Assembly: GCA_015229005.1 (NCBI GenBank)
Contig: JADGCL010000023.1
Location: 1-41,821, forward strand
Direction of reading: 5' to 3'
Length of the DNA: 41,821 nucleotides
From: Magnetococcales bacterium
GTDB taxonomy: Bacteria; Pseudomonadota; Magnetococcia; Magnetococcales; JADGCL01
Shown: in pieces, positions 33,593 to 40,944 of the stretch
How positions within the stretch are numbered: the stretch's first letter is position 1
How the letters are laid out: every line of letters starts with the position of its first letter
Notes under the pieces: generated by a model
Databases searched by the model: none
What the model saw: only the letters and a program-made list of their open reading frames with translations
What the model was told of the DNA's origin: nothing
Translations under genes and position numbers: made by a program

Positions 33593-34853
33593 GGTGCATT
33601 TCTGCCGCCGCTGTGTGATTTCCAACCAGAGGCCGAGCAGTGCCGTCGAGTTCAAGCATACCCGGGAGAGTCGCAAGGAGACCATTCACTTCGATGCCGA
33701 GGGGGTGTGTGATGCCTGCCGGGTGGCGGAGGAGAAGAAGCGGGTCGACTGGCGGGAGCGTGAGGCGGCGCTTCGGGAGTTGTGTGATCGCCATCGTTCG
33801 GCGGATGGCTCCTATGACTGCCTGGTTCCCGGGTCGGGGGGCAAGGACAGTTTCTATGCGGCGCATGTCCTGCGATATCGTTATGGGATGCACCCGCTGA
33901 CGGTGACGTGGGCGCCGCACATCCACACGGATTGGGGTTGGCGTAATTTCCAATCGTGGATTCATGCGGGGTTCGACAATTACCTCATGACTCCGAACGG
34001 GCGGGTGCATCGCTTGTTGACGCGCCTGGCGGTGGAGAACCTGTTTCACCCGTTTCAGCCTTTCATCCTGGGGCAGAAGAACCTGGCGCCGAAGATGGCA
34101 TTGCGCCATGGCCTCAAGCTGATCTTCTATGGGGAGAATGAGGCCGAGTATGGCAATGCCCGCAAGGATGCGGCGAAACCGACCCGGGACCGGGGGTATT
34201 TTGCGGCGGCGAGTGATTTCGAGGGGCTGCACCTGGGTGGGGTTTCGGTGAAGGACCTCATGGGTGAGTTTGGGGTCGAGCGCTGTGACCTGGAGCCGTA
34301 TTTGCCGGCTGATCCGGAGGCTTTGGAGCGGAGTGGGACGGAGGTCCATTATCTGGGGTACTATCTGCCTTGGCATCCCCAGGGGTGTTACTACTATGCT
34401 GTTGAGCAGGGGGGATTTCGGCCTTCGCCGGAGCGGACGCCGGGGACTTACAGCAAGTACAATTCCATCGATGATCGGATCGACGATTTCCATTACCACA
34501 CGACTTTCATCAAGTTCGGGATTGGTCGGGCGACTTACGATGCGGCGCAGGAGATTCGCAATGAGGAGATCACTCGGGAGGAGGGGGTAGCGTTGGTGCG
34601 GAAGTTTGATGGGGAGTTTCCGGAGCGGTTTGCCGAGGAGATTTTTCGTTACCTGAGCATTTCCGAGAGGGAGTTTCCGCGGGCGTCGCGGATGTTTCAG
34701 CAGCCGCTCATGGATCGGGATTATTATTGGAGTTTGGCGGATCAGTTTCGTTCGCCGCACTTGTGGGCGTGGGAGCATGGGGGGTGGCGGCTCAGACATA
34801 CGGTGTTTCAGGGGGTGGAGATGGAGGAGGGGGTGCGTCACAAGATTGCATGA
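33492..34853 (+). CDS. N-acetyl sugar amidotransferase (PseA/WbpG family)
   Basis: A 453-residue ATP-dependent enzyme that turns an N-acetyl group on a sugar into an acetamidino group. Two zinc-knot parts, CRRC near HFCRRCVISNQRPSS and CDAC in GVCDACR, bracket the entry domain; the PP-loop reads PGSGGKDSFYAA (Ser115 region), followed by TWAPHIHTDWGWRNFQSW and GYYLPWHPQGCYYY. ATG 33492 overlaps the cytidylyltransferase by 101 nt. The conserved part begins only at about residue 27 (YGLPREVHFC), so a later non-ATG start is possible. Known homologues take ammonia from HisH via HisF paralogues, and both are encoded downstream. Its codons strongly prefer GAG for Glu. Confidence 0.9.
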   Translation: MPTICHQPRPVDRDRFPANAGGHPLETRYGLPREVHFCRRCVISNQRPSSAVEFKHTRESRKETIHFDAEGVCDACRVAEEKKRVDWREREAALRELCDRHRSADGSYDCLVPGSGGKDSFYAAHVLRYRYGMHPLTVTWAPHIHTDWGWRNFQSWIHAGFDNYLMTPNGRVHRLLTRLAVENLFHPFQPFILGQKNLAPKMALRHGLKLIFYGENEAEYGNARKDAAKPTRDRGYFAAASDFEGLHLGGVSVKDLMGEFGVERCDLEPYLPADPEALERSGTEVHYLGYYLPWHPQGCYYYAVEQGGFRPSPERTPGTYSKYNSIDDRIDDFHYHTTFIKFGIGRATYDAAQEIRNEEITREEGVALVRKFDGEFPERFAEEIFRYLSISEREFPRASRMFQQPLMDRDYYWSLADQFRSPHLWAWEHGGWRLRHTVFQGVEMEEGVRHKIA

Positions 34854-35013
34854 GGTGGGAGGGCAAAAAACTAAAACTAAGCAAAAAAAGGATGGGGAGG
34901 ATTGGAGGGGAAGTTCTCTTCCCCTCCAAGGTCTTGTCTTTGCTCTTGTCTTTGCCTTTGATCTTGCCTTTGATTTTGCTTTTGATTTTGCTTTTCGCGC
35001 CTTATTCCACCAA

Positions 35014-35042
35014 GCGGATCCCGCGTTTTTTGCGGGATCCGC
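35014..35042. repeat. Hairpin 1, left copy
   Basis: A perfect 11-bp stem GCGGATCCCGC/GCGGGATCCGC with loop GTTTTTT. The right copy at 35347-35377 has the same stem but a 9-nt loop CAAAAGCAT. Confidence 0.9.
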
Positions 35043-35058
35043 GCCGGCGCGTGCCTCG

Positions 35059-35107
35059 GCGCTCACTCTCCCGGATCCGGCAGTTTCGGATCCGGGAGAG
35101 TGAGCGC
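35059..35107. repeat. Hairpin 2, left copy (21-bp perfect stem)
   Basis: The 21-bp stem begins GCGC and ends CGGATCCG at the loop, with the central nine bases TCACTCTCC, and a 7-nt loop GCAGTTT. All 21 pairs are perfect. Confidence 0.92.
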
Positions 35108-35180
35108 ACTCTGTGTCGGAGCGCCGCCGGAGGCGGCTTTGATCTTGGGGCGCGTCAGGGTGGGGGAGTGGATTCGGAGG

Positions 35181-35240
35181 CCTTTGGGCTCGTTCCGGCG
35201 CCTTTGGGCTCGTTCCGGCGCCTTTGGGCTCGTTCCGGCG
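35181..35240 (+). repeat. Three exact tandem copies of a 20-bp unit
   Basis: The unit CCTTTGGGCTCGTTCCGGCG occurs three times without spacers in the core of the inverted repeat. It is head-to-tail with no intervening sequence, so it is not a CRISPR array. Confidence 0.95.
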
Positions 35241-35275
35241 TTGGAGGAGTTGGTCTGGAAAGGCCACCCTTTGGG

Positions 35276-35476
35276 CAGAGTGCGCCTCTTTGGCCGGATC
35301 CGAAACCCCCGGATCCGGCCAAAGAGGCGCCGAGGCACGCGCCGGCGCGGATCCCGCCAAAAGCATGCGGGATCCGCTTGGTGTAATAGGGCGCGAAAGA
35401 CAAAGGCAAGGTCAAAAGCAAGACCTTGAAGGGGAAGAGAACTTCCCCTCCAATCCACCCCATCCTTTTTTTGATT
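35276..35476. repeat. Right arm of the large inverted repeat
   Basis: Reverse complement of the left arm: CAGAGTGCGC (35276-35285) pairs with GCGCACTCTG (35104-35113), then hairpin 2, CGAGGCACGCGCCGGCGC, hairpin 1, GCTTGGTGTAATAGGGCGCG, a shorter CTTTG-type stretch, and hairpin TTGAAGGGGAAG-AGAA-CTTCCCCTCCAA (35426-35453, one mismatch). The short-period stretch is much shorter than on the left. Confidence 0.85.
35282..35330. repeat. Hairpin 2, right copy (21-bp perfect stem with different centre)
   Basis: Again a perfect 21-bp stem with GCGC at the base, CGGATCCG at the loop and a 7-nt loop (AAACCCC), but the central nine bases read CTCTTTGGC instead of TCACTCTCC, with both strands changed together. 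Confidence 0.92.
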
Positions 35477-35505
35477 AGTGAAATCACCCCATCCTTTTTT
35501 TGATT
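35456..35505 (+). repeat. Duplicated CACCCCATCC-T7-GATT element before hisF
   Basis: Two exact 21-bp copies (35456-35476 and 35485-35505) separated by 8 bp. The first T tract follows the right-arm hairpin and resembles a terminator tail; the second ends 14 bp before the hisF ATG. Confidence 0.8.
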
Positions 35506-35519
35506 TTTAGGACCATCCC

Positions 35520-36284
35520 ATGGAAAATGTCCGCCTCATCGCCCGCCTCGATATCAAAGCCCCCAATCTGGTCAAAGGCGTCCAACTCGAAGGTCTGCGC
35601 AAACTCGGCTCACCCAACGATTTCGCCCGGGAATACTATCGTCAGGGAATCGACGAAATTCTCTATATGGACATCGTCGCCAGTCTCTACGAACGCAACA
35701 GCATCCTCTCCCTGGTGGAGGCCGCAACCGCAGAAGTCTTCGTCCCAATCACCGTCGGCGGCGGCATCCGCAGCGTCTTCGATGTGGCCAAAGCCCTCCG
35801 TGCCGGAGCCGACAAAGTGGCCATCAATACCGCCGCCATCAAACGCCCCGAACTCTTGACCGAAATCGCCCGCCACTTCGGCTCTCAGTGCATGGTGCTG
35901 TCGATCGAAGCAAAATCGACCACCCCAGGACGCTGGGAAGCCTATTTCGACAATGGCCGGGAACACACCGGGAAGGACGCGGTCGCCTGGGCGCGTGAAG
36001 GCGAAGCCCTGGGGGCAGGCGAGATCCTCCTGACCTCGGTGGACCACGAAGGGATGGCCGCCGGAATGGATATCGCCCTCATCCGGGCAGTCCGGGAAGC
36101 GGTGACCATCCCCGTGATCGCCTCGGGCGGGGTGGGGTCGGTCGATCACCTCGAAGCGGCAGTGCGCAAGGGCGGGGTCCGGGCAGTGGCCATGGCCCAC
36201 ACACTGCACTACCGGCACCAGAGCGTCGGCGAAATCCGCGCCGAGGCGATCCGCCGCGGTCTCAACGTCCGCCAGGTGGCCTGA
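35520..36284 (+). CDS. HisF-like cyclase-subunit paralogue of a nonulosonate amidation system
   Basis: A 254-residue TIM-barrel protein. RLIARLDIKAPNLVKGVQLE replaces the histidine-pathway start, which usually reads IPCLDVK with GRVVKG, and is typical of HisF paralogues found beside N-acetyl sugar amidotransferases. Asp11 is present, but the position of the second catalytic residue, Asp130 in Thermotoga HisF, is Glu130 here (SIEAK). GGGIRSV, INTAAIKRPEL, GAGEILLTSVDHEG and IPVIASGGVGS line the phosphate sites. It probably forms the ammonia channel from HisH rather than making imidazole glycerol phosphate. Its Glu codons are mostly GAA, unlike the genes upstream. Confidence 0.87.
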   Translation: MENVRLIARLDIKAPNLVKGVQLEGLRKLGSPNDFAREYYRQGIDEILYMDIVASLYERNSILSLVEAATAEVFVPITVGGGIRSVFDVAKALRAGADKVAINTAAIKRPELLTEIARHFGSQCMVLSIEAKSTTPGRWEAYFDNGREHTGKDAVAWAREGEALGAGEILLTSVDHEGMAAGMDIALIRAVREAVTIPVIASGGVGSVDHLEAAVRKGGVRAVAMAHTLHYRHQSVGEIRAEAIRRGLNVRQVA

Positions 36285-36289
36285 TCGCC

Positions 36290-36931
36290 ATGACTCCGGT
36301 GACGGTCATCGACTACGGTGTCGGCAATCTCCTGAGTGTCGGTCGGGCCCTGAGCCACTGCGGCGCAGAGGTGGTGTTTTGTAGTGATCCGGAAGGTGTC
36401 GTCAAGGCCGAACGCCTGATCCTCCCAGGGGTCGGCGCCTTTGCCAAGGGAATGGCGGAACTCGACAAGCGTGGTCTGATCCCCGCCCTCCGCGAAGTGG
36501 CCGAGCGCGGGGTGCCCCTCCTCGGGATCTGCCTGGGCATGCAGCTCCTGCTGGAAACGAGCGACGAGTTCGGTACGCACACGGGCCTCGGGCTCATCCC
36601 GGGAAGGGTGGTGGCCATTCCGCCCCAGGGCATTGACGGCAGTCGCCACGCCATTCCCCATATCGGTTGGAACAATCTCCTGTTGCCTGGTCACCGGCAG
36701 GGGTGGAAGGGGAGCATTCTCGAACGGCTGCCCCATGGAGAGTCGGTCTATTTTGTCCACTCTTTCACGGCGGTTCCGGCAGATCCCCTCCATCGCCTGG
36801 CCGACTGTCACTACAATGGTCTGGTGATCTCGGCGGCCATCGCCCGCGACAATCTCAGCGGTTGCCAGTTTCACCCCGAGAAGAGCGGCGAAAGGGGACT
36901 CGACATCCTCCGGGCGTTTCTGGCACTGTGA
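36290..36931 (+). CDS. HisH-like glutamine amidotransferase subunit
   Basis: A 213-residue class I glutaminase that releases ammonia from glutamine. The nucleophile Cys81 lies in GICLGMQLL, and His195 and Glu197 in FHPEKS complete the triad. The oxyanion region LILPGVGAFAKGM is kept. It starts 5 nt after the hisF stop, so the pair is co-translated and should form the usual HisH-HisF heterodimer; the ammonia consumer is presumably the amidotransferase at 33492-34853. A role in histidine synthesis cannot be excluded, but no other his genes are present. Confidence 0.9.
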   Translation: MTPVTVIDYGVGNLLSVGRALSHCGAEVVFCSDPEGVVKAERLILPGVGAFAKGMAELDKRGLIPALREVAERGVPLLGICLGMQLLLETSDEFGTHTGLGLIPGRVVAIPPQGIDGSRHAIPHIGWNNLLLPGHRQGWKGSILERLPHGESVYFVHSFTAVPADPLHRLADCHYNGLVISAAIARDNLSGCQFHPEKSGERGLDILRAFLAL

Positions 36932-36996
36932 CCCGGTGTCATCTCGATCACCGGTGAAGGTGGCCAGCGCCGAATGGGACGTGCCAGGAGTGATTC

Positions 36997-39498
36997 ATGT
37001 TGCGGAGTCCGGTGAGACCGGGGACGGTTCTGGGGTTTTTTGTTCTTCTACTGTTTGTGGGTTATTGGGGCTTGTTCATTGGCCATGATTTCATGGTCGA
37101 AGAGGACCCCGTCACCGTCCAAGAGTGGTTGCACCCGGACCTGCCCAGCCATGGGTGGCGTTCGGATCATTTCTTGGGATCGACCTCGTTTTTCGGGGAT
37201 CCGGCAGCCTATCACGCCTGGTCGCTTCTCGGGTTCTGGGAAAGGATGATCCCGGGGCAGAGCTGGCCCTATTCGCTCTCCATCCTCCTTTTGTCGCTGG
37301 CTGCGGGCATTGCCCAGTACGCCTTCTTGCGGCGTCTGGCCCCGAATCATACCTGGTTGGCACTTTTTCTCGCGCCGCTGGTGATCTTCAGTCCCATGCA
37401 GCACGAGCTGTATTTTCAGAGGACCTGGATCAGCCTTTGTTTCATGTCGCCCTTGACAGCCATCCTGCTCCATGATTATCTGCTGAATCCAAGAACAATC
37501 CTGGTTTTTCTGTACACGCTTGTCCTGTTTTCTGGCCTGTTTCTGGGAAGTGTGGTAATGGTCCAGCAGGCCGTGTCGGTCAATATTCTGTTCTTTACAG
37601 TATTTTTATCTTACAAGAAAAATAATTACGCTGTTTATGTAAAGAGATTTTTTTCCATCAATGCCTATGCCGCGCTCTCTCTTGCTTTTCTGGGTGCCTG
37701 GGTTGGGTATTCATTATGGACCGAGTTGCGGCAAACAGGTTATGAAAGGGACATTGTTCGTGATCTGGGAAGATTGGATTCCGGTACGCTGACGTTGGGT
37801 CGGTTGGTCAGTTTTGTGTTCGGTTTGTTGCACAGTGGATGGTATGACAACCAGGTTGGTGTTCTTCAGCTCAAAGGAAATTCCTGGTACAATGTTTCAC
37901 CTTTGTTTCCGGTGGCGTTTGTCTTTATTGCTTTTTACAAAACAAGAACGTTCTGGGAATATCTTGTCAAGTGGATGTTTTTTTCTCTGTTTGTTTATCA
38001 GGTTGTCGTTGACCTGTTTCCCGGTTTGTTGGTTTCTGTATTGAATGTGTTCAATTTTTACCCGATGTCCAAGATGTTCACTAATTTATACATGTTTCAG
38101 TCTGCCATAGTGCTTATAATGATTCATCGGTTTTTTGAAGGATCTGGGACTGTTTTTCCGACTCTCCTGGCGGGGCGGATTGGGCGAGGGCTCTCTTTCA
38201 TACTCTTCGCAGGATATGCGACACTGTTGTTTTTGGTGTTGCTTGCCTGGCTGTTCCCCGGGTGGTTGCCGGCGCTGGTGCGGGAGATGATCGGTCGTTA
38301 CGGTCCGGAGAGCTATGCGACCTATCCGCGTGAGATTCTGGCGATCCTGATGGGGTTGAACGTGGAGCGCCTGCAGTCGTCGTTTGGGTGGGCGTTGTTT
38401 GGATTTTATTTGTTTGCGGCGTTGACGGCCTTTTGTTTTTTACATCAGGGTGTGGGTCGGATGGTCGTTGCTGGGGGGGGGGTTGGTCTGTCCGGTCTGT
38501 TCCTGGTGACAAGCCTGTTTCTCTCGTGGGGGGTCTACCCGCTCAACGCCAAGCTTGGCATTTGGGAGCCGGAAAGTCGGGAGGAGGCCGAATTTCAGCG
38601 GAGTCTGAGACCGTATGACCGCTTTTATCGGACCCACAAGGAGGCGGTCCCGGTGGAGTTGAAAGATTCCGAATATTATCGACGGGTTACCTTGCCCTGG
38701 TTCGCCGCCTGGGAGCGGCGGACGGGATATCGGAATCCTCCGGGACTGGCGATGGGTTCGATCCAGAATTTTTCGCCGCAGGCGCAAATCCGGTTCCTGC
38801 GGGCATTGTCGACGACGGATTCCGGGCCGCAGTTCCGGGAGGTTCGCGATCTGGAAAACGGTCCGCCGATTTCCTCGCCGCTCTTGGATTTGGCGGCAGT
38901 GAGTTACTATTACTCGGATCGCCCTTTGATCGACGGGAAATATCGGCTCCCGGAATTTTTGGAGTTCGTATTCGAGAAGAAAGGTCTTTCAGTCTACCGG
39001 AACAAAAATGCGTGGCCTTATTTTTATTTGGCCGATTCCCTGGAACCGGTGGCACAAATGGAGGAGCTGATCTCGGCCCGACCCGGCGTAGCCTACCTCA
39101 GGCCCGAGGAATTGTCTCTGGTGCGCCCCGTGGAGCCGGGGGTGGCCAAGGGAGAGGTCGAGATCGAGCAATTTGAGAATGGACGAATCGTCTTTTCGTA
39201 TGCTGGTCAGCGAAATGAGTTTCTGGTCGTGGCCGACGGTTGGCATCCATTCTGGAAAGCGGATTTGGACGGCGCCCCCCTAAGGGTGATGGTGGCCAAT
39301 GGTGTGTTCAAGGGGATTGAACTTCCCCCCGGCAGGGGTCGGGTGACGCTGTTTTTCGATACGTCGCCCTATTGGCCGGGGGTGTACATTTCGCTCCTCT
39401 CCTGGGTGTTCTTCCTCTTGCTTTTCGCTCGTTATGGCTGGGAGGGTGCGAAGGCAGGGCTTCGGTCGTCGCCAAAAAAGGAGATGCGTGATGAGTGA
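36997..39498 (+). CDS. Large polytopic membrane protein with YfhO-like C-terminal domain
   Basis: An 833-residue inner-membrane protein with a good AGGAG ribosome binding site. About 11-13 hydrophobic helices span residues 10-530, starting LGFFVLLLFVGYWGLFIGHD; an acidic EED follows the first helix on the outer side, as in GT-C transferases. A soluble region of about 250 residues follows, and the end (FLVVADGWHPFWKADLDGAPLRV, GVFKGIELPPGRGRVTLFFD) matches the C-terminal beta domain of YfhO-type proteins before a last helix. Lipid-linked sugar transfer or surface-glycan assembly is likely; the substrate is unknown. The middle (about 37500-38100) is clearly AT-richer than the flanks. Confidence 0.78.
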   Translation: MLRSPVRPGTVLGFFVLLLFVGYWGLFIGHDFMVEEDPVTVQEWLHPDLPSHGWRSDHFLGSTSFFGDPAAYHAWSLLGFWERMIPGQSWPYSLSILLLSLAAGIAQYAFLRRLAPNHTWLALFLAPLVIFSPMQHELYFQRTWISLCFMSPLTAILLHDYLLNPRTILVFLYTLVLFSGLFLGSVVMVQQAVSVNILFFTVFLSYKKNNYAVYVKRFFSINAYAALSLAFLGAWVGYSLWTELRQTGYERDIVRDLGRLDSGTLTLGRLVSFVFGLLHSGWYDNQVGVLQLKGNSWYNVSPLFPVAFVFIAFYKTRTFWEYLVKWMFFSLFVYQVVVDLFPGLLVSVLNVFNFYPMSKMFTNLYMFQSAIVLIMIHRFFEGSGTVFPTLLAGRIGRGLSFILFAGYATLLFLVLLAWLFPGWLPALVREMIGRYGPESYATYPREILAILMGLNVERLQSSFGWALFGFYLFAALTAFCFLHQGVGRMVVAGGGVGLSGLFLVTSLFLSWGVYPLNAKLGIWEPESREEAEFQRSLRPYDRFYRTHKEAVPVELKDSEYYRRVTLPWFAAWERRTGYRNPPGLAMGSIQNFSPQAQIRFLRALSTTDSGPQFREVRDLENGPPISSPLLDLAAVSYYYSDRPLIDGKYRLPEFLEFVFEKKGLSVYRNKNAWPYFYLADSLEPVAQMEELISARPGVAYLRPEELSLVRPVEPGVAKGEVEIEQFENGRIVFSYAGQRNEFLVVADGWHPFWKADLDGAPLRVMVANGVFKGIELPPGRGRVTLFFDTSPYWPGVYISLLSWVFFLLLFARYGWEGAKAGLRSSPKKEMRDE

Positions 39499-39512
39499 TG
39501 AGTGATGAGTGA
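39488..39512 (+). repeat. 7-bp tandem repeat GTGATGA at the end of the membrane protein gene
   Basis: About 3.6 copies. The repeat spans the stop codon of the membrane protein and adds stop codons in other frames. Confidence 0.7.
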
Positions 39513-39546
39513 GATTGAAAGAGGGTAGCAGACGCAGCTTCAGTGA

Positions 39547-39759
39547 TACGAGGCGGAAATCGATGTTCAGGGTCGGATTCGCCTGTTGGAACCGGTCCAG
39601 TTGCACGGTCCTTGCCGTGCCATGGTGACAGTGATGGAGTCTGTGTCGGATGAGGGGATGGACCGGGCGCTGTTGCAATTCGCCGAGAGTTCCCTGTCCC
39701 GGGACTGGGGACGACCGGAGGAGGATGAGGCATGGGCGCATTTGCAACCGGCCAGGTAG
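39547..39759 (+). pseudogene. Antitoxin relic of a MazEF/PemIK-like pair
   Basis: The frame reads EAEIDVQGRIRLLEPVQLHG and ends SSLSRDWGRPEEDEAWAHLQ, the N- and C-terminal blocks of a small antitoxin family that precedes MazF-like toxins. It opens right after TGA 39544, with no start codon before EAEIDV; a few codons that look like the natural start (QTQLQ) lie upstream of that stop. An internal ATG at 39622 could still give a short product. Confidence 0.6.
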
Positions 39760-39866
39760 TCCTGCTGCCTTTTCCTTTTTCGGACCTGAGCCGGAGTAAA
39801 TACCATCCGGCTGCCATCCTGGCCCATGTCGAGATGTGGGGAGCTGCCGGTGGGGGTGAGCCATGA
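39732..39866 (+). pseudogene. N-terminal fragment of a MazF/PemK-like toxin
   Basis: 44 residues: GQVVLLPFPFSDLSRSKYHP and AAILAHVE match the first two strands of the MazF/PemK fold, after which the sequence is unrelated and stops. The catalytic parts further on are missing. It overlaps the antitoxin relic as expected for the original operon and runs into the start of the HEPN gene. Confidence 0.65.
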
Positions 39867-40285
39867 TCGACTATGACAAATTCAGAAAATCTCTCCAACA
39901 CCTGGAGGTGCAATACGCCAACCATCGACGGGCGCAACATCGGCCCGAACTCACGGAGATTGACAGGGAGGCCATCGCGGAGTCGGTCATTCAGCGGTTC
40001 GAGACCTGTTACGATACTTTGTGGAAGGATCTCAAGCGTCACTTGGTGGAAGTCCTGGGGCTTCCGGAGGTTCCCAACAGCCCGAAACCCATTCTCCGGC
40101 TGGCGGGGCGGAACGATCTGTTATCCTCCCCGGTGGAACAATGGCTGAAGTACGCCGACGCTCGCATTGGCACCACCCATGACTATAGCGGCGACAAGGC
40201 GGTCCAAGCGCTGGCAGTCATGGAGGCGTTCATCGCCGATGCCCTCGGTCTTTATCGCACGATGACGGGAACCCCGTGGGAATGA
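39863..40285 (+). CDS. HEPN toxin / nucleotidyltransferase substrate-binding protein, second module
   Basis: A 140-residue helical protein. R101-I-G-T-T-H106-D-Y108 is the HEPN RX4HxY motif at the same residue numbers as in the protein at 29980-30411, although the rest of the sequence differs substantially. The expected role is an RNase toxin restrained by the MNT partner. It starts inside the end of the MazF-like fragment and overlaps the next gene by ATGA. Confidence 0.88.
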   Translation: MIDYDKFRKSLQHLEVQYANHRRAQHRPELTEIDREAIAESVIQRFETCYDTLWKDLKRHLVEVLGLPEVPNSPKPILRLAGRNDLLSSPVEQWLKYADARIGTTHDYSGDKAVQALAVMEAFIADALGLYRTMTGTPWE

Positions 40286-40599
40286 CCGGCATGGACCTCA
40301 CGCCGGAGCAAGGGGCGACGTTGCAGGTATTGTTGCGCCGTTTTCTGCCCGGCGTGACGGTGTGGGCCTATGGCTCCCGTGTCAAGGGAACCGCCCGGCC
40401 TTACTCCGACCTGGATCTGATGGTCTTTACCACACCCGCTCAAAGTTCCCTGGTCTCGGAACTCAGGGAGGCCCTTGACGAAAGCAATCTTCCTTTTCTG
40501 GTGGATGTGCTTGTCTGGGATGATCTGCCCGCAAGTTTCCATCGCAACATTGAGGAAAAGTATGCGGTAGTGCAGGAGGGAAACGAAAACCAGCGCTGA
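40282..40599 (+). CDS. MNT-type nucleotidyltransferase, second HEPN/MNT module
   Basis: A 105-residue minimal nucleotidyltransferase from ATG 40282 (GTG 40276 is also in frame). The active site reads AYGSRVKGTARPYSDLDL, with G31-S32, D43 and D45; FLVDVLVWDDLP supplies the third acidic residue. ATGA overlap with the HEPN gene indicates coupling. It presumably adenylylates and neutralises that toxin. Confidence 0.9.
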   Translation: MTGMDLTPEQGATLQVLLRRFLPGVTVWAYGSRVKGTARPYSDLDLMVFTTPAQSSLVSELREALDESNLPFLVDVLVWDDLPASFHRNIEEKYAVVQEGNENQR

Positions 40600-40944
40600 G
40601 CTTGCGGACAAGGGCAGCAAACTTGTTCCGTGGAACGTGCTCCAGAAGTTGATTAAAGAGGCTGGCGGTCTTTACCATGGGGGTGCTCTCCCGCAGGACT
40701 GACGCGGAATGGGGCCTTCGGCAGCATCATTCTGGTCCGCTCTGTGGGAGGGCGTACCCCGGAAAATTGATTTTGGACGAGTGCGTTCTGGAGGCAAGCG
40801 TCTTATTTTCGTTGACATGATTCGGTGGCGCCGCTTGCCTCGGGCGCCTGACTTGGCTGCTTGACTCACGCAGCTGGATAGAAAGAAACCGGGGACAGGC
40901 CATGACGGTGGGTTTGCTGGTTTCTGCAACTGTCGAGAGGGGTG
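40600..40944. other. 345-bp region without a recognised gene
   Basis: A short plus-strand frame just after the MNT stop reads KLVPWNVLQKLIKEAGGLYH and could be a worn remnant of a small toxin gene, but I cannot assign it. The rest shows no domain, and a long minus-strand frame here is antisense to the methyltransferase. Confidence 0.3.

Larger units (their letters stand above)
34879..35113. repeat. Left arm of the large inverted repeat
   Basis: Read left to right it contains A7-GGATGGGG, hairpin TTGGAGGGGAAG-TTCT-CTTCCCCTCCAA (34902-34929), a CTTTGAT/CTTTTGATTTTGC-like short-period stretch (34930-34997), CGCGCCTTATTCCACCAAGC, hairpin 1 (35014-35042), GCGCCGGCGCGTGCCTCG and hairpin 2 (35059-35107). 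The right arm repeats this order on the opposite strand with high identity outside the variable segments. Confidence 0.85.
34854..35519. other. 666-bp intergenic region filled by a multipartite inverted repeat
   Basis: No gene is convincing here; several open frames exist on both strands, but they follow the repeats and resemble no family. The region holds a large inverted repeat (34879-35113 against 35276-35476), six hairpins, a 20-bp triple tandem repeat and a duplicated T7 tract. It separates the amidotransferase from hisF. Confidence 0.8.

Noticed and set aside
35181-35240. Three 20-bp repeats considered as a CRISPR array
   Set aside because: Copies are head-to-tail without spacers, and no cas genes are present.
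33471-35366. 631-residue minus-strand open frame
   Set aside because: It is antisense to the clearly recognisable amidotransferase and runs through the inverted repeat; its sequence is low-complexity and resembles no family.
40605-40700. Short frame reading KLVPWNVLQKLIKEAG as a toxin relic
   Set aside because: Too short and too weakly similar to any small toxin family to name.
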